The notes below the pieces were generated by a model that searched no databases, had not been told where the DNA came from, and was given only the letters and a program-made list of their open reading frames with translations. From contig LSSN01000323.1 in assembly GCA_001970855.1 (NCBI GenBank), positions 1-10,958 of the forward strand: a stretch of DNA of 10,958 bases. Direction: 5' to 3'. Shown here piece by piece: positions 10,240 through 10,958 of the stretch. The translations under genes were made by a program, and so were the position numbers. Numbering within the stretch: position 1 is the first letter of the stretch; each line of letters begins with the position of its first letter. This DNA comes from Smittium culicis. Its lineage: Eukaryota; Kickxellomycota; Harpellomycetes; Harpellales; Legeriomycetaceae.

Positions 10240-10375
10240 CTATTGAATGCTTTTAATTGAAATAGCGATTGTTTTTGTTGGAATATTGAATGTATTTGTT
10301 GGAATAGTGAGTATGTTTTGTTGGAATATTGAATGTATTTTGTTGGAATAGTGAGTATGTTTTGTTGGATTATTC
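10240..10375 (+). repeat. Tandem array of two alternating 22-nt units (A-B-A-B)
   Basis: Units start TGTTGGAATA at 10276, 10297, 10319 and 10341, with lengths 21, 22, 22 and 22. They alternate between type A (ending TTGAATGTATT(T)) and type B (ending GTGAGTATGTTT). Units 2 and 4 are identical and units 1 and 3 differ by one base, so the true period is about 44 nt. A broken fifth unit follows at 10363. Degenerate A-like and B-like units can be seen from about 10240 to 10275. Confidence 0.85.
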
Positions 10376-10668
10376 GCACAAAAGTCGTTTATAGCTAATG
10401 TATGAAAAAACGTATATATCTAAGGGAAGGAATCATCGAATTCAGCGATTTAGGCGTATATTAGTGGGCGATCGACGCATGCACGAAAAGACATTTGAAT
10501 AAGCCGATTGGATAAGTCAGTATTCGCGAATGCCAAGAACTTTCTACAATCTAAAAATAAAATGAAAAAACGAAATGTGTTCCCTTGCAAAGTAAACAAG
10601 ATTTCTGGGCTTTTTATTAATGTTTTGGTGAATGTCCTCCGAGCATTCGAATTTCCCTTATTGCATTT
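10376..10668 (-). other. Non-repeat stretch with an unassigned 72-codon minus-strand frame
   Basis: On the minus strand 10668-10450 reads as 72 codons plus TAA with no start codon at its head. It is in the same frame as, and separated by a single TGA from, the small frame ending at 10669. Its product begins KCNKGNSNARRTF; I recognise no family. It could be a read-through part of a decayed gene or chance. Confidence 0.2.
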
Positions 10669-10954
10669 TCAGCCCCCCCACCCCCCATCTTTCAGAATGT
10701 ACGCTTTCATTGTCGTCGAAGCAGCTAAACTATTCACGGCATGCTCTTCCAGCCACTTCTTGATTACTGCGCGGTGTTGTTGCAAACACCATGCTTGCAG
10801 GTCTCTCCGCAGCTACTGAATAAAATGGGGGGGGGGGGAGAGTGTGTGTGGCATGCTTGCTGCTAGATACGACAAGTCCAGCCCTTATTCGTTTTCGAAT
10901 TTGCCACATCATATCAACCTGCTCCCAAAAAAATATCATCCATTTCCTCGCCAT
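10669..10954 (-). CDS. Hypothetical small two-exon gene model, possibly a transposase relic
   Basis: A model of 75 residues can be made from exon 10954-10871 (28 codons from ATG, MARKWMIFF...), an intron 10870-10813 (GTATCT ... CAGTAG, 58 nt with a 12-C tract) and exon 10812-10669 (47 codons and TGA). Both junctions are phase 0. The second exon reads WCLQQHRAVIKKWLEEH, which recalls the stretch of Tc1/mariner transposases around their second catalytic Asp (usually QQDNAPCH followed by a helix ending WLEE). If so, about five residues including the Asp are missing here and the downstream WPAQSPDLNP motif is not seen. The G runs at the 3' end of exon 2 are odd for coding DNA. It could equally be the 3' end of an unknown gene continuing past the window, or not a gene. 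It lies upstream of the methyltransferase on the same strand. Confidence 0.25.
10673..10686 (+). repeat. Poly-C tract (C7-A-C6)
   Basis: Seven C, one A and six C in a row are unusual in this AT-rich sequence. The tract mirrors the G12 tract at 10827-10838; on opposite strands both C runs are followed by AT, T-rich bases and CAG. Confidence 0.9.
10827..10850 (+). repeat. Poly-G tract (G12) followed by a short GT repeat
   Basis: Twelve G are followed by AGAG and then (TG)4-5. On the minus strand this gives a C12 tract followed by ATTTTATTCAG, which looks like a polypyrimidine tract and 3' splice site. Confidence 0.9.
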
Positions 10955-10958
10955 AAGG

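Noticed and set aside
10508..10819. Plus-strand open frame of 103 codons
   Set aside because: It begins at a TTG, runs through the poly-C tract and resembles no protein family; the opposite strand reads more like protein.

Overview
The window looks like nuclear DNA of a small eukaryote, most likely a fungus and perhaps an early-diverging one. Three things point there: spliceosomal introns of about 60-190 nt, intergenic DNA that is very AT-rich with long A/T runs, and two genes whose best remembered relatives are the fungal and animal exocyst subunit Sec8 and the yeast Opi3/human PEMT phospholipid methyltransferase. The species cannot be named from this sequence.

Left part (1-970): two diverged 3' ends of LINE-type (non-LTR) retrotransposons lie head to tail. 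The first keeps the cysteine-rich C-terminus of the reverse transcriptase protein, an AATAAA signal and an 18-A tail. The tail runs straight into the coding remnant of a second, 5'-truncated relative. Positions 970-1437 hold nothing recognisable. Positions about 1438-1960 form an island richer in G+C with several strong hairpins, and this is the best candidate here for something undescribed (an RNA gene or an old element). From 1961 to 3878 there is AT-rich DNA with a perfect (TTA)47 microsatellite.

Middle part (3879-8610, minus strand): a complete 16-exon gene for exocyst subunit Sec8 (EXOC4), assembled by hand. The 16 exons sum to 2997 nt (998 residues plus stop), and all 15 intron phases agree. 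Fifteen introns crowd the 5' half while the 3' half is one 1390-nt exon. One intron is GC-AG and one exon is only 37 nt. An AATAAA signal follows the stop, and a C-rich coding strand (G-rich on +) lies just before the ATG.

Right part (9278-10958, minus strand): a complete two-exon phosphatidylethanolamine/phospholipid N-methyltransferase gene (195 residues, Opi3/PEMT type) sits upstream of sec8 in the same direction. Beyond it come a T-rich leader, a tandem array of alternating 22-nt units, and a G+C-richer stretch with a weak two-exon small-gene model or transposon relic.

The two main genes work in different processes: phosphatidylcholine synthesis in the endoplasmic reticulum, and tethering of secretory vesicles at the plasma membrane. 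Their adjacency gives no sign of joint function. Gene models come from manual splice-site and phase matching plus remembered family similarity; no search was run.
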